60,009 nucleotides of DNA from an uncultured Bacteroidales bacterium (GCA_903911085.1 CAIWCC010000264.1:1-60009); one strand, 5' to 3'; numbered from the stretch's first letter, positions 28,428 through 37,852 are shown. Notes: generated by a model not told the origin, from the sequence alone. A program made the numbers and translations.

Positions 28428-31193
28428 ATGAAAACAATTACATTTAAAATCATCATTTTCTTATTACTTTGTTTTTCATTTTATGCTAAATCTGCAACAA
28501 TAGCAAGTCCAACAATAACAATAAATCCCAGCGCAATAATTTTAAATCAGCCTAATACATGGACTTTTGACTTTGCAGGAAGCGCTTTAACTGGAACCGA
28601 AAATCTGGTAATTTATTTCTGGCAACCAACCACACACGCCTCCGTATCATTATCAAATTTAGGCAACAAAAAATGGTCATTGACCTTCACTCCCACTACA
28701 TTCTTTGGTTTGTCGATGGCTCAAATAGCAGCAAATAAAGACCAATTTTATTTTAATATTCAAGATGGCGTTGGTGGAGTTACAGGTACTCTGCATACTA
28801 CATTTTCAACCCCTGTTACTACTATGGCACCAATAAGTGTGACCAATAATCCTGTTGGAAATTTTGCCTTGGATCAACCTGTCACATGGACTTTTGACCT
28901 TACAGGTTCTGGTTTTACTGCTGGAATGGACTTATATATGTGGGCTTGGTCACCTTCAAACCCCGATGCTCCAAACTACAGTAATTCATCTGCTTTTACA
29001 AAATTGACTTACGTAAGCGGAATGACTTGGACGAAAACAATTACACCTACAATATATTTTGGAAAAACTGTAGCAGAAATACAGGCCGCCTCAGGCTTCT
29101 GGATGAAGTTAAAAGATTTGACTGGGAAAATTGAAACATTAACTTTTACAACGGTTAATGTGGATGCTACTTCAATAACTATTTCTGGATCAGACATTAC
29201 AACGCCTGCTACTTCAATTCAATTAAATATTATTTACACACCCACAACTGCAACTCAAAAAGTTATCACTTGGTCGGTTGACGATGCAACTATTGCTTCC
29301 ATTAGTAATACGGGGTTATTGACACCCTTGAAAAATGGAAAAGTAAATATTACAGCTTCATTTACGCAAAATGGACAAACTATAAGCACCACCAAGGAAA
29401 TTACAATTTCAAATCAGCTGTCTGAGTTTTATGTGTCGGGTACTGCCACTAAAAATGGTGATAATCAATCTACTGCACTTTCGATGAATCAAGCAATGGG
29501 TGTTTCGGGAATTATACCTGGCGTTTTTGAACTTTCGACAACAATAAATGCAACGGGAACACTTAAATTTTATGCTTCTAAAACCGACAATACACTGACT
29601 TATGGTGCTGGACTCGCAGCGGGAACAATTGCGGCTAACGGTGTAGGAATTGACCCTTCAGAATCGGGGCAAGTTTTAATTCGTGTATATTTAGCTACTA
29701 ATACTTACAAAATATTTCCTATCGATTCAATGAAAATTTCGATGATGGGATCATCGGTTGCTTTTGGTTATGGAGCTACTTCAAATCGAGGATATGCATA
29801 CCAATACAATCAGCTTTTACAACAGCGATATGCAAACAACACAGGATTAAATTGGTCATTATCAAATATCTCTATAGGTGGAAATACAACTGTAGATTTG
29901 CTCAACCGTTGGGATTCCGATTTATTGAACAATGGAGGTAAATATGTTATTTACGCACTTTCGCTAGCCAATGAAGGTGTACTTTCTACAGGTCAAGTTG
30001 CTTTTGATCAGTTCAAAAAAAACATGTTGCTGCTAATCGAAAAAGCTAAGTCGGTAGGAAAAATTCCAATAATTGCTGGAAATTATTCGAATTATTATTA
30101 CAACTCCACTCATTATGCTTTTGTGAATCAAATGAATATGCTGATTAATGATTGGGATGTACCAAGTATCAATCTGCTTGGAAACATTGATGATGGAACA
30201 GGAAAATGGCCAACAACACCTGTAAATTATCAATTCGATAGTGCCCACCCAAATGATGCTGGTCATGCCGAAATGTCTTTGGCAATTGTGCCTTCGCTGT
30301 TTGATGCATTGCAAGCTAAAAAGCCACAACCGCAAAAGCAAAATGGAACTTACATTAGTATGGGAAAGAGTATTACAACCGATAAACTATCATTTACACC
30401 CGAAAATATGGTGCATTCATTCACTTTAGTGGTAGATGTAAAAACAAGTTCGAATGGCACAATTACCTCATTCAAACAAGGTTCTACCAATGGGAATGTT
30501 CGGATTGAAGCTACAACAGGCTGTATAACTTACATTTCACCAAATGGCGGTACGATAAATGGAGTTGTAGTTATAAATGATGGACAATGGCATAAAATAA
30601 CTTTGACACATTATTATGCGTGGGGACAAACCATTTTGTACACCGATAATACCGAAGCCGGCAGAATTTCTGAGAAACTTTCAGCTACCGATTTCTTTCT
30701 AAACGACAGCAATGCACCAGCAACTATCGATTATCGGAACTGGATGTTTTACCGTGCAGGAATGAATGTTGGTGAAATTGCAGCATTAAATGCTGATAAA
30801 ATGCTGAAATCGAGTCTTGAATTGTATGCACCACTTGATGGCCAAAAAGTAAATTCGAATGATACGTTAATTAATTTGGCTCAAAGTACTAACAAAATAC
30901 AACGCATAAAAATAAGTACCAAAATAAAAAAATTATCACAAAACTGTAGCATTAAATTATTTCCAAATCCAGTTCGAAATGAATTGAATGTTTTGGGGCT
31001 AGAACAAAACAAACATTATGATTATAGTGTTTATAGTTTAGATGGAAAAAAAACTTTGAAATCAATAAGATTAACAAAAAACACAGTAGATGTTTCTGGT
31101 CTACCATCAAGTCATTATATTATAATATTGAACGACAAATTAAGTTCGGAACAAATTGCTTTGCATTTTCAAAAGATTGATTTGAATAGATAA
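28428..31193 (+). CDS. T9SS-secreted SGNH hydrolase with W-rich modules and LamG-like domain
   Basis: A 921-residue exported protein: signal peptide, modules A and B (about 30-245, with KLTYVSGMTW), a Big2-like domain (about 246-330), a catalytic SGNH region, a LamG-like domain (about 645-825) and a T9SS sorting domain. The hydrolase region has MGSSVAFG (Ser443 at the nucleophile position, with serine replacing the usual GDS aspartate), SIGGNTTVDL, and DSAHPNDAGH (Asp604, His607). Such enzymes are carbohydrate or lipid esterases; deacetylation of a polysaccharide is a reasonable guess. The start is taken at ATG 28428 rather than TTG 28395 because it gives a clean signal peptide. About 275 bp separate it from the upstream paralogue with no clear terminator. 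Confidence 0.85.
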   Translation: MKTITFKIIIFLLLCFSFYAKSATIASPTITINPSAIILNQPNTWTFDFAGSALTGTENLVIYFWQPTTHASVSLSNLGNKKWSLTFTPTTFFGLSMAQIAANKDQFYFNIQDGVGGVTGTLHTTFSTPVTTMAPISVTNNPVGNFALDQPVTWTFDLTGSGFTAGMDLYMWAWSPSNPDAPNYSNSSAFTKLTYVSGMTWTKTITPTIYFGKTVAEIQAASGFWMKLKDLTGKIETLTFTTVNVDATSITISGSDITTPATSIQLNIIYTPTTATQKVITWSVDDATIASISNTGLLTPLKNGKVNITASFTQNGQTISTTKEITISNQLSEFYVSGTATKNGDNQSTALSMNQAMGVSGIIPGVFELSTTINATGTLKFYASKTDNTLTYGAGLAAGTIAANGVGIDPSESGQVLIRVYLATNTYKIFPIDSMKISMMGSSVAFGYGATSNRGYAYQYNQLLQQRYANNTGLNWSLSNISIGGNTTVDLLNRWDSDLLNNGGKYVIYALSLANEGVLSTGQVAFDQFKKNMLLLIEKAKSVGKIPIIAGNYSNYYYNSTHYAFVNQMNMLINDWDVPSINLLGNIDDGTGKWPTTPVNYQFDSAHPNDAGHAEMSLAIVPSLFDALQAKKPQPQKQNGTYISMGKSITTDKLSFTPENMVHSFTLVVDVKTSSNGTITSFKQGSTNGNVRIEATTGCITYISPNGGTINGVVVINDGQWHKITLTHYYAWGQTILYTDNTEAGRISEKLSATDFFLNDSNAPATIDYRNWMFYRAGMNVGEIAALNADKMLKSSLELYAPLDGQKVNSNDTLINLAQSTNKIQRIKISTKIKKLSQNCSIKLFPNPVRNELNVLGLEQNKHYDYSVYSLDGKKTLKSIRLTKNTVDVSGLPSSHYIIILNDKLSSEQIALHFQKIDLNR

Positions 31194-31396
31194 TTTTATA
31201 TAAAGAATTGAAATGAACAGTTTAGGAAGGTCTGCTAAAAAAAACAACCATACATCTGATAAATAAGCAATTGTAACGTAAATTAAATTATTTTTCGTGG
31301 TATTTTACACTGTTTATTAAGCAACTACTTTGGAGTTCTTCAGTATTGATTCTTGATTTTAATGTCTCTTATTTATCTTCATATAATTTATAAACA

Positions 31397-33817
31397 ATGG
31401 AAATCAAAGCAGACAATATCAGATATTTTTTCACTGTATTTATTTACATCCTCTTCTCTATAAGTTTATTTTCGCAGACCACCAATGTGCAATTCAATGT
31501 AAATATGAAATTGAAAAGCAGTACTGGTAATTTTTTGCCCAAAACCGAATTTGTTGACTTATCCGGAAGTTTTAATAGTTGGGGTTCTACAAAACTTACA
31601 GATACCGATGGAGACAGTATTTATACAACAACTCTTACACTAATTGTAGGAAGTAATATTGAATTTAAAGCCAGAATAAATGGACTTTGGACTGGTAGAG
31701 AAGAATTTTCGGGTGGTGGTTCAAACCGGACTTATACAGTGGCTTCAAATGGAATTGTCAGTTTTTGGTACAACGATGATATTCCGTCTTACATATTATC
31801 TGTAAAGGCTTTAGCATCAAACCGTTCAATTATTCCAGGGCAATCTATTCAGTTTTTTGATAAATCTAACGGATCTCCAATTTCGTGGCAATGGACATTT
31901 TCTGGAGGTACACCGTCCACATCAAATATTCAAAATCCAATTGTAAACTATTCTAGTGAAGGAAAATATTCGGTAAGTTTGAAAATAAAAAATATAAAAT
32001 CCGATTCAATAACTCAAACTTGGTCCGATTACATAAACGTGTCCAATGCCAGTACATATTGGTGGAACGATGCTGTTTTTTACGAAGTATTTGTACGAAG
32101 TTTTTTTGATCAAAACGGTGACGGCAAAGGCGATTTAAAGGGATTAACGGCCAAACTCGATTACCTGAATGATGGCGATTCAACCACACATACCGATTTA
32201 GGGATTACTGCTATTTGGTTAATGCCTGTAATGCAATCGCCTAGTTATCATGGATATGACGTAACCGACTACCGCACTATTGAGAGCGATTATGGAACCA
32301 ATGCCGATTTCACTGCTTTTATTCAAGCGGCTCACAAACGTGGCATCAAAGTAATTATTGATTTGGTAATGAACCATACCTCCGACCAAAATCCGTGGTT
32401 TATACAATCGGCATCAAGTACAACCTCTTCATATCGAAACTGGTACAGATGGAACACTACCAACCCTAGTGGATCGTGGAACTCAAAGAATGGTTCATTT
32501 TATTACGCCGTTTTTGGGAGCAATATGCCCGATGTGAATTATGCAGATGCCAATGCAAAAGCAGAAATGTTCGACATTGCTCGATTTTGGTTACAAGATA
32601 TGAATGTGGATGGTTTTAGATTAGATGCAGTAAAATATATTTTTGAAACCGCCACGCAAACCGAAAATGTACCAGAAACATTTCAGTTTTGGAAAGATTT
32701 TCGCTCAACGTATAAATCCATCAACCCCAATTCATTTGCTGTTGGTGAAGCATGGTCATCAACCAGCATAGCCAAAAAATATGTTGAAAATAATGGATTG
32801 GATTACTGTTTTGAATTCAGTTTAGCCAGTGCATTAGTCAATGCAGCAAACAACGCCGATGCCATCAACCTGCAAACACAAGTTGAGGCTGCCATGTCAA
32901 GTTATCCATACCTTCAATTTGGAACTTTCCTCACCAATCACGACCAAGAAAGAGTTATGTCATCATTGGGCGGCGATTTATCCAAAGCTAAGTTGGCAGC
33001 TCAGTTGTTACTCAGTTTTCCGGGCATTCCATTTATATATTACGGCGAAGAAATTGGTACTGTGGGTCCAAAACCTGATGAAAATATTCGCACTCCAATG
33101 CAATGGAACAATACTACAAATGCGGGATTCAGCACCATAACACCTTGGCGATCACCGCAGGCTGACTATACTTCAAAAAATATTGCAAGCCAACAAAAAG
33201 ACAATTCATCGCTTTGGACCGTCTACAACAAAATGATACAGATTAGAAATGCTGAACCAGTTTTGCGCAGAGGAAACTATGCCACAATACCTTCTAGTGC
33301 AAGTTCTGGATTTGTTTTTATGCGTCAATACCAGACTGAAAGTATAATTATAGCTTCCAATTTGAGTAACATTCCGATTAATAATTTACAAATAAGTCTT
33401 TATCCTGGTTCATTATCAGCAGGGAATTATCAACTCAAAGATTTACTTTCCGGCAATTCAATCAATCTTGTTGTATCGTCCGATGGAAGTGCAACGGGAC
33501 AAAATATTGGTAATTTAGCTGGTCGAACTACTGCAATATTTAAAATTATTGGTAATAGCGCAGGTTTAAATGTTGAGAATTCAAATACCATTTGCATTTT
33601 TCCAATTCCCGCCCATGATAAACTAACAATTTTATTAGATACCAACCAAAAAAGGAATGCGACTGTGACTTTTTCTGACTTAACAGGCAAAGTAATTAAA
33701 CGTGCATTTATCAATGAATCTACGACGTTATTAGTTAGTGATTTACAATCAGGAGTTTATATACTGAAAGTTAATGATGGAATTAGTACTACTACAAGAA
33801 AAATTGTAATAAAGTAA
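31397..33817 (+). CDS. GH13 alpha-amylase family enzyme with CBM-like and PKD domains, T9SS cargo
   Basis: The 806-residue secreted enzyme has a signal peptide (about 1-26), an N-terminal glycan-binding-like domain (VDLSGSFNSWG, about 30-125), a PKD domain (GQSIQFFDKSNG...VSLKIKN, about 140-215), a GH13 barrel and a T9SS sorting domain. The barrel shows VFYEVFVRSF, DLVMNHTS, GFRLDAVKY (nucleophile Asp410), VGEAWS (acid/base Glu451) and FLTNHDQER (Asp516), so it should be active on alpha-1,4 or related alpha-glucosidic bonds. Surface location via T9SS suggests it makes the first cuts in an extracellular alpha-glucan before SusCD import. The gene ends in a strong hairpin. Confidence 0.95.
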   Translation: MEIKADNIRYFFTVFIYILFSISLFSQTTNVQFNVNMKLKSSTGNFLPKTEFVDLSGSFNSWGSTKLTDTDGDSIYTTTLTLIVGSNIEFKARINGLWTGREEFSGGGSNRTYTVASNGIVSFWYNDDIPSYILSVKALASNRSIIPGQSIQFFDKSNGSPISWQWTFSGGTPSTSNIQNPIVNYSSEGKYSVSLKIKNIKSDSITQTWSDYINVSNASTYWWNDAVFYEVFVRSFFDQNGDGKGDLKGLTAKLDYLNDGDSTTHTDLGITAIWLMPVMQSPSYHGYDVTDYRTIESDYGTNADFTAFIQAAHKRGIKVIIDLVMNHTSDQNPWFIQSASSTTSSYRNWYRWNTTNPSGSWNSKNGSFYYAVFGSNMPDVNYADANAKAEMFDIARFWLQDMNVDGFRLDAVKYIFETATQTENVPETFQFWKDFRSTYKSINPNSFAVGEAWSSTSIAKKYVENNGLDYCFEFSLASALVNAANNADAINLQTQVEAAMSSYPYLQFGTFLTNHDQERVMSSLGGDLSKAKLAAQLLLSFPGIPFIYYGEEIGTVGPKPDENIRTPMQWNNTTNAGFSTITPWRSPQADYTSKNIASQQKDNSSLWTVYNKMIQIRNAEPVLRRGNYATIPSSASSGFVFMRQYQTESIIIASNLSNIPINNLQISLYPGSLSAGNYQLKDLLSGNSINLVVSSDGSATGQNIGNLAGRTTAIFKIIGNSAGLNVENSNTICIFPIPAHDKLTILLDTNQKRNATVTFSDLTGKVIKRAFINESTTLLVSDLQSGVYILKVNDGISTTTRKIVIK

Positions 33818-33877
33818 TCACTATTTTTTCAATATTGAAAAAGGTTAGTATTGGTTGTTCCATTTTTCACTGATAAA

Positions 33878-33917
33878 AAACAATCAACAAGGATTCGACT
33901 TTGTTGATTGTTTTGCG
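33878..33917 (+). terminator. Intrinsic terminator after the GH13 gene
   Basis: A perfect 13-bp stem (33878-33890 with 33901-33913) with a 10-nt loop ends in TTTT. The A-run on the left arm makes it look bidirectional. Confidence 0.85.
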
Positions 33918-34343
33918 TTTATTGTTTACTTCCATCCAACGTTGACAAGCGCAAGTTCGCTGAAAGGTATTGTTGCTGCATTATAGCTGACATCGCAAAA
34001 ACAGCATGTCATCAACGAAAGGGAAAGCGATTTTAATAATCGAACTTAAGTGTACCTAAAAAAACTCAAGTGCTGCTAATAAAAAAAACACATTCCTTAT
34101 TTAGTATGACGCCTGTTGAATATATCAATTCACAGTAAAATTCATCAATTTATACAAATAATATCATTATATTTTCAGCATTATCATTTATACATAAAGC
34201 ATTAAATATCAACACTCTAAAATTAATATACTCAATAAATGATTATATCTTTTTTAGTATCTGGATAATCAATAATTATTTGCTATAAATTTGCACAATC
34301 AAAACGAATTACAAATTTTCTATCACCTTAAACTCACTAAAAA
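33918..34343. other. Intergenic region with a compositionally distinct patch
   Basis: Between the GH13 terminator and the lipoprotein gene. At about 33930-34050 the sequence is GC-richer than its surroundings, and the minus strand carries a 28-codon frame (34012 to 33926) ending in ELALVNVGWK. This may be a fossil gene end or part of an intergenic repeat; no full gene is present. TAAATTTG at 34286-34293 is a plausible -7 box for the next gene. Confidence 0.45.
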
Positions 34344-34871
34344 ATGAAAACAATCAAGTACTCGTTCGCACTCATTTTGTTCTCTACGTTGCAATTTACC
34401 GCTTGCACTATAACCGACGATGGAACTTATGTGGCACCAATTAGTATTTCCGAAAAAATTCAGGGAAATTGGGCTACAATAAGTGTAAATCAAATTGATG
34501 AAGTAGCAAAAGCTATTGATAAAACAACAAGTCCATTGTACCTAACAACACAATTCAATTTTTCTACATTTAATATCACTTTCAATGTAGATGCAACAAC
34601 AAATCTTCCAACAACTTATCAAATTGGTGGTAGTTCACCTGCTTTATTTCCAACACAAGGATACTGGAATTTAGCCAATTTATATCCTAATACCGATACT
34701 ACACCAAGTCAGATTATTCTATATTCGGATGCCGAAAAGACTGTTAAGACCGCCACTTTGGATATTACAACTATGCCTGGTGCAATAAAAACACTCGAAT
34801 TACGATTTACCCGCAAAACAAAGGGAATAGCTTTTGTTTCTTACACATTTAAATTATCTCCAACAAACTAA
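34344..34871 (+). CDS. Small outer-membrane lipoprotein (DUF5004-like)
   Basis: A 175-residue protein with a lipoprotein signal peptide ending in LQFTAC (lipidated Cys21). The mature part has the IQGNWATISV-type opening, a central QFNFS...ITFNVD region and a final beta-rich half that fit the DUF5004-like or lipocalin-like lipoproteins often encoded in Bacteroidota glycan loci. Function unknown. It is 49 bp upstream of the next module-bearing gene and probably heads the transcript that runs through susC and susD, because a terminator lies before it and a -7-like box is present. Confidence 0.7.
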   Translation: MKTIKYSFALILFSTLQFTACTITDDGTYVAPISISEKIQGNWATISVNQIDEVAKAIDKTTSPLYLTTQFNFSTFNITFNVDATTNLPTTYQIGGSSPALFPTQGYWNLANLYPNTDTTPSQIILYSDAEKTVKTATLDITTMPGAIKTLELRFTRKTKGIAFVSYTFKLSPTN

Positions 34872-34920
34872 TAATCAATAATTAAACAAAACAATAATCA
34901 TCATTAAAAAAATCAAAATC

Positions 34921-35925
34921 ATGAAAACAATTACTTTCAAAATCGCAATTTTCTTTTTGCTTTTTTTGTCTTTAAACGCTAATGCAGCAGCTCCAACAAT
35001 AACTCTAAATCCTACCGCGATAGTTTTAGACCAGTCCAACACATGGACATTCGACTTTACTAGTAGTGGTTTAGGATTAACTGGTACAGAAAGTTTAGTT
35101 ATTTATTTCTGGGAACCTGCCTCTCACGCATCTGTGGCTTTGACAAATGTAGGAGGTCTTAAATGGGCATTGACTTTTACACCTACCACTTTTTTTGGTA
35201 AGTCAGTAGCTCAAATTGCAGCAAATACAAACCAGTTTTATTATAATATTCAACAAATTGGTGTTACTGGAAGTATTTCTGGAACTTTGCATACAACATT
35301 TACTACTCCTGTTTTAACAACTGCACCTGTATCAGTTACAGGTAGCCCCAAAGGAGCATACCCTTTAGACCAACCGGTTACATGGAATTTCGACTTAACA
35401 GGTTCTGGTTTCACAGCTGGGATGGATGTATATATGTGGGCATGGACACCAACAAATCCAGATGCTGCAAACTGGATTAATTCTTCGGCTTTTGCCAAAC
35501 TTACTTATGTTAGTGGCATGACTTGGTCGAAAACCCTTACTCCTACCACTTACTTTGGTGCATCTGTTGCTACAATTCAGGCAGCAACTGTTTTCTGGAT
35601 GAAATTAAAGGACTTGACTGGTAAAGTTGAAACAACTTCTTTCAATGTTCCACAAACTTTCAGTACTACAGGTATAGAAAACAATTCTCAAAATTCTTTT
35701 GAAGCATACCCTAATCCTGTTATTAACGACCTCACTATTAAACTCAAAGAAAATAATTTCGACAATATTAGTCTATATGATTTTAAAGGAAGTTTGTTAA
35801 GGAAAAGTCAAATTGCAACTGGTCAATTGGAGTTAAAGCAAAATTTTGAATCTCTTGGCAAAGGAATTTATTTCCTTGTTTTGAATGGCGAAAAATCGAG
35901 CCAAACAATAAAAGTAATCAAATAA
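34921..35925 (+). CDS. T9SS-secreted two-module protein (A+B), candidate surface glycan-binding protein
   Basis: The 334-residue protein is the minimal form of the family in this locus: signal peptide (about 1-22), module A (about 24-130), module B (about 142-243, with KLTYVSGMTW), and a T9SS sorting domain (AYPNPVINDL, SLYDFKGSL, GIYFLVLNGEKS). Both modules are rich in tryptophan and end in a strand like FWMKLKDLTGK. There is no enzyme motif. Because it is exported to the surface and encoded just before susC, a glycan-binding role analogous to SusE/SusF is inferred, although those are lipoproteins and this is T9SS cargo. A long hairpin lies between it and its paralogue downstream. Confidence 0.85.
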   Translation: MKTITFKIAIFFLLFLSLNANAAAPTITLNPTAIVLDQSNTWTFDFTSSGLGLTGTESLVIYFWEPASHASVALTNVGGLKWALTFTPTTFFGKSVAQIAANTNQFYYNIQQIGVTGSISGTLHTTFTTPVLTTAPVSVTGSPKGAYPLDQPVTWNFDLTGSGFTAGMDVYMWAWTPTNPDAANWINSSAFAKLTYVSGMTWSKTLTPTTYFGASVATIQAATVFWMKLKDLTGKVETTSFNVPQTFSTTGIENNSQNSFEAYPNPVINDLTIKLKENNFDNISLYDFKGSLLRKSQIATGQLELKQNFESLGKGIYFLVLNGEKSSQTIKVIK

Positions 35926-35938
35926 AAAATGATTCTAA

Positions 35939-35987
35939 TTTATAATTAACCGTCAGACCGTTTTCCACGGTCGGACGGAATTATAAA
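35939..35987 (+). repeat. Strong intercistronic hairpin
   Basis: CCGTCAGACCGT (35950-35961) pairs with 35967-35978 with one mismatch around a 5-nt loop, and the stem is extended by TTTATAATT/AATTATAAA (35939-35947 with 35979-35987). No long T-run follows, so it may act as an RNA-stability or processing element between two cotranscribed paralogues rather than as a full terminator. Confidence 0.65.
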
Positions 35988-36023
35988 ATTTCCAGTCAAA
36001 AAATCATAAAAAAAAATACTATC

Positions 36024-37061
36024 ATGAAATCAAAAATTACAATAGCAATACGTTTCGTATTGATTATTTTGGCTTTCTGCACATTTGAAACTACCAAAGC
36101 AACCGTTCCAAATCCCATAATTATAAGCAATCCAACAACTTTGGCTATAGACAAAACTGTAACTTGGACATTTGATTTCACTGGTAATACTAAAACGAGT
36201 AATACTGCCAATTTTTTTACCGAAGGCGAAGATTTAGTTATCTACTTTTGGGATCCAGCTCAACATGCATCAGTTGCACTAACCTATCTTGGTAGTTCAA
36301 AATGGTCGTTTACAATGACTCCTACAACATTTTTCAATCTTACATTTTCTCAAATTGCACTTAGTGCAAATCAATTTTGGTTTAATATTCAGAGCCTTAC
36401 TACCGGAAGTAATAATTTAACGGGCAGTCTGCATATGGCTTTTGGTGCACAATCCACAACGGCTCCAGTGAGTGTTACTGGAACTCCATCAGGAACATAT
36501 CCATTAAATCAACCAGTTACATGGACTTTTGATATGACTGGTTCAGCTTTCACACCAGCGCAAGACTTGTATATTTGGGTTTGGACTCCTAATAATCCCG
36601 ATGCAGGCAATTTTGCTAATTCTTCAGCTTTTACCAAACTAACTTATGTGAGTGGAATGACATGGTCATTCACACTTACCCCTACTGCATTTTTTAACAC
36701 AACAGTAAGTGGTATTACCGATTCATTTTGGATGTTACTGAAAGATAAAACTGGAAAAATTCAAACTCCCACAATAAATGTTCCTTTAACTATATCGGGT
36801 ACAGGTGTTCATCAAAACCAACAAAACTTCTTAGAAGTTTACCCGAATCCCGTTATTAACACACTCAATATCAAGTTGAAAGATACAAGATTTAAAAATG
36901 CTAGCATTTACGATTTCAAAGGTTCTTTGGTTAGAAATGAAGCAATCGTAAATGTTCAGTCTGAGCTAAAGTTAAATTTAGAGAACGAAAAATCAGGAAT
37001 ATATTTCGTCGTTTTGAGTGGTGAAAAATCTACTCAGACAATTAAAATCAGCAAAAAATAG
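36024..37061 (+). CDS. T9SS-secreted two-module protein (A+B), paralogue
   Basis: The 345-residue paralogue of the gene at 34921 has the same plan: signal peptide (about 1-28), module A (about 33-145, with a short insertion near NTKTSNTANF), module B (about 155-255, with KLTYVSGMTW and SFWMLLKDKTGK) and a T9SS sorting domain (VYPNPVINTL, SIYDFKGSLV, GIYFVVLSGEKS). The two sorting domains are close to each other, so the gene pair probably arose by local duplication. The module sequences have diverged more, as if to bind different glycan features. No catalytic residues are apparent. Confidence 0.85.
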   Translation: MKSKITIAIRFVLIILAFCTFETTKATVPNPIIISNPTTLAIDKTVTWTFDFTGNTKTSNTANFFTEGEDLVIYFWDPAQHASVALTYLGSSKWSFTMTPTTFFNLTFSQIALSANQFWFNIQSLTTGSNNLTGSLHMAFGAQSTTAPVSVTGTPSGTYPLNQPVTWTFDMTGSAFTPAQDLYIWVWTPNNPDAGNFANSSAFTKLTYVSGMTWSFTLTPTAFFNTTVSGITDSFWMLLKDKTGKIQTPTINVPLTISGTGVHQNQQNFLEVYPNPVINTLNIKLKDTRFKNASIYDFKGSLVRNEAIVNVQSELKLNLENEKSGIYFVVLSGEKSTQTIKISKK

Positions 37062-37108
37062 TTGGTTTGGCTTTCACCATACATTTAAACACCATATTAA
37101 TTTACACC

Positions 37109-37837
37109 ATGAAAAAAACAATTTTAAAAACAATAATTTTTGTGTTGGCATGTCTACCAATAGGTTCTTTTTCGCAAGAAACTGGCGCACCGGCAAGAAC
37201 TTGGGCTGACCCATTAGATTATACTTTGGATCAACCGGTAACTTGGTATTTTGATATGACAGGGACGTCTTTTGCCGACGGTCAGGATTTGTATATGTGG
37301 GCTTGGTCGCCATCTGAACCAGATGCAGGGCATTTTGCACACTCATCTGAATTTGCAAAATTGGAATATGTGGGCAATATGGTTTGGAAAAAAACTTTGA
37401 CACCAACATTGTATTTTAGCAAAACAGTAGCAGAAATTAAAGCTTCTCCAGGTTTTTGGATGCGTTTAAAGGGTTTGACAGATGTACTGCAAAGTGGCGT
37501 ATTTAAAGTGGAATTTGGATTACCTCCTATTCCCAAAAAAGAACCTGAAGTTTCAATTTTCCCTCGTAAATTCTGCCAATTAGATATCATTAGCATTTAC
37601 AGAAAATACAACGAAAAATCAACTACTACTTTAACTTACAAAATTGTGGCAGGAAGCAAAACCATTTCGGGAGCAATGGCTGGTAATCAAGCAGAAATGA
37701 AAGTTACAGTCAATCTAATGAGCAGTTTAAGTAACGAGCCTTCGTTAGATAAAATAAAGCTTATAATTAAAAACGAAAGTGATGTTGAAGTTTCAAACTC
37801 CGATTTTCCAGTGGTACCTTTAACTGAAGTTGAATAA
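37109..37837 (+). CDS. Exported single-module (B) protein with unknown C-terminal domain
   Basis: The 242-residue protein has a signal peptide (about 1-23), only the B-type module (about 35-135: LDQPVTWYFDMTG, YMWAWSPSEPD, KLEYVGNMVW, FWMRLKG), and an unrecognised C-terminal region of about 100 residues. It has neither a lipobox nor a T9SS sorting domain, so a periplasmic location is more likely than the cell surface. It ends 15 bp before susC and is therefore almost certainly in the same operon. The start at ATG 37109 is used because the upstream extension begins at a TTG inside the intergenic leader and would precede the signal peptide. Confidence 0.8.
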   Translation: MKKTILKTIIFVLACLPIGSFSQETGAPARTWADPLDYTLDQPVTWYFDMTGTSFADGQDLYMWAWSPSEPDAGHFAHSSEFAKLEYVGNMVWKKTLTPTLYFSKTVAEIKASPGFWMRLKGLTDVLQSGVFKVEFGLPPIPKKEPEVSIFPRKFCQLDIISIYRKYNEKSTTTLTYKIVAGSKTISGAMAGNQAEMKVTVNLMSSLSNEPSLDKIKLIIKNESDVEVSNSDFPVVPLTEVE

Positions 37838-37852
37838 TAAAAAAATAGTGCT

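Noticed and set aside
34921-37837. Calling the module proteins SusE/SusF
   Set aside because: SusE and SusF are lipoproteins encoded after susD; these have T9SS sorting domains or no anchor, and no diagnostic SusE/F motif was seen.
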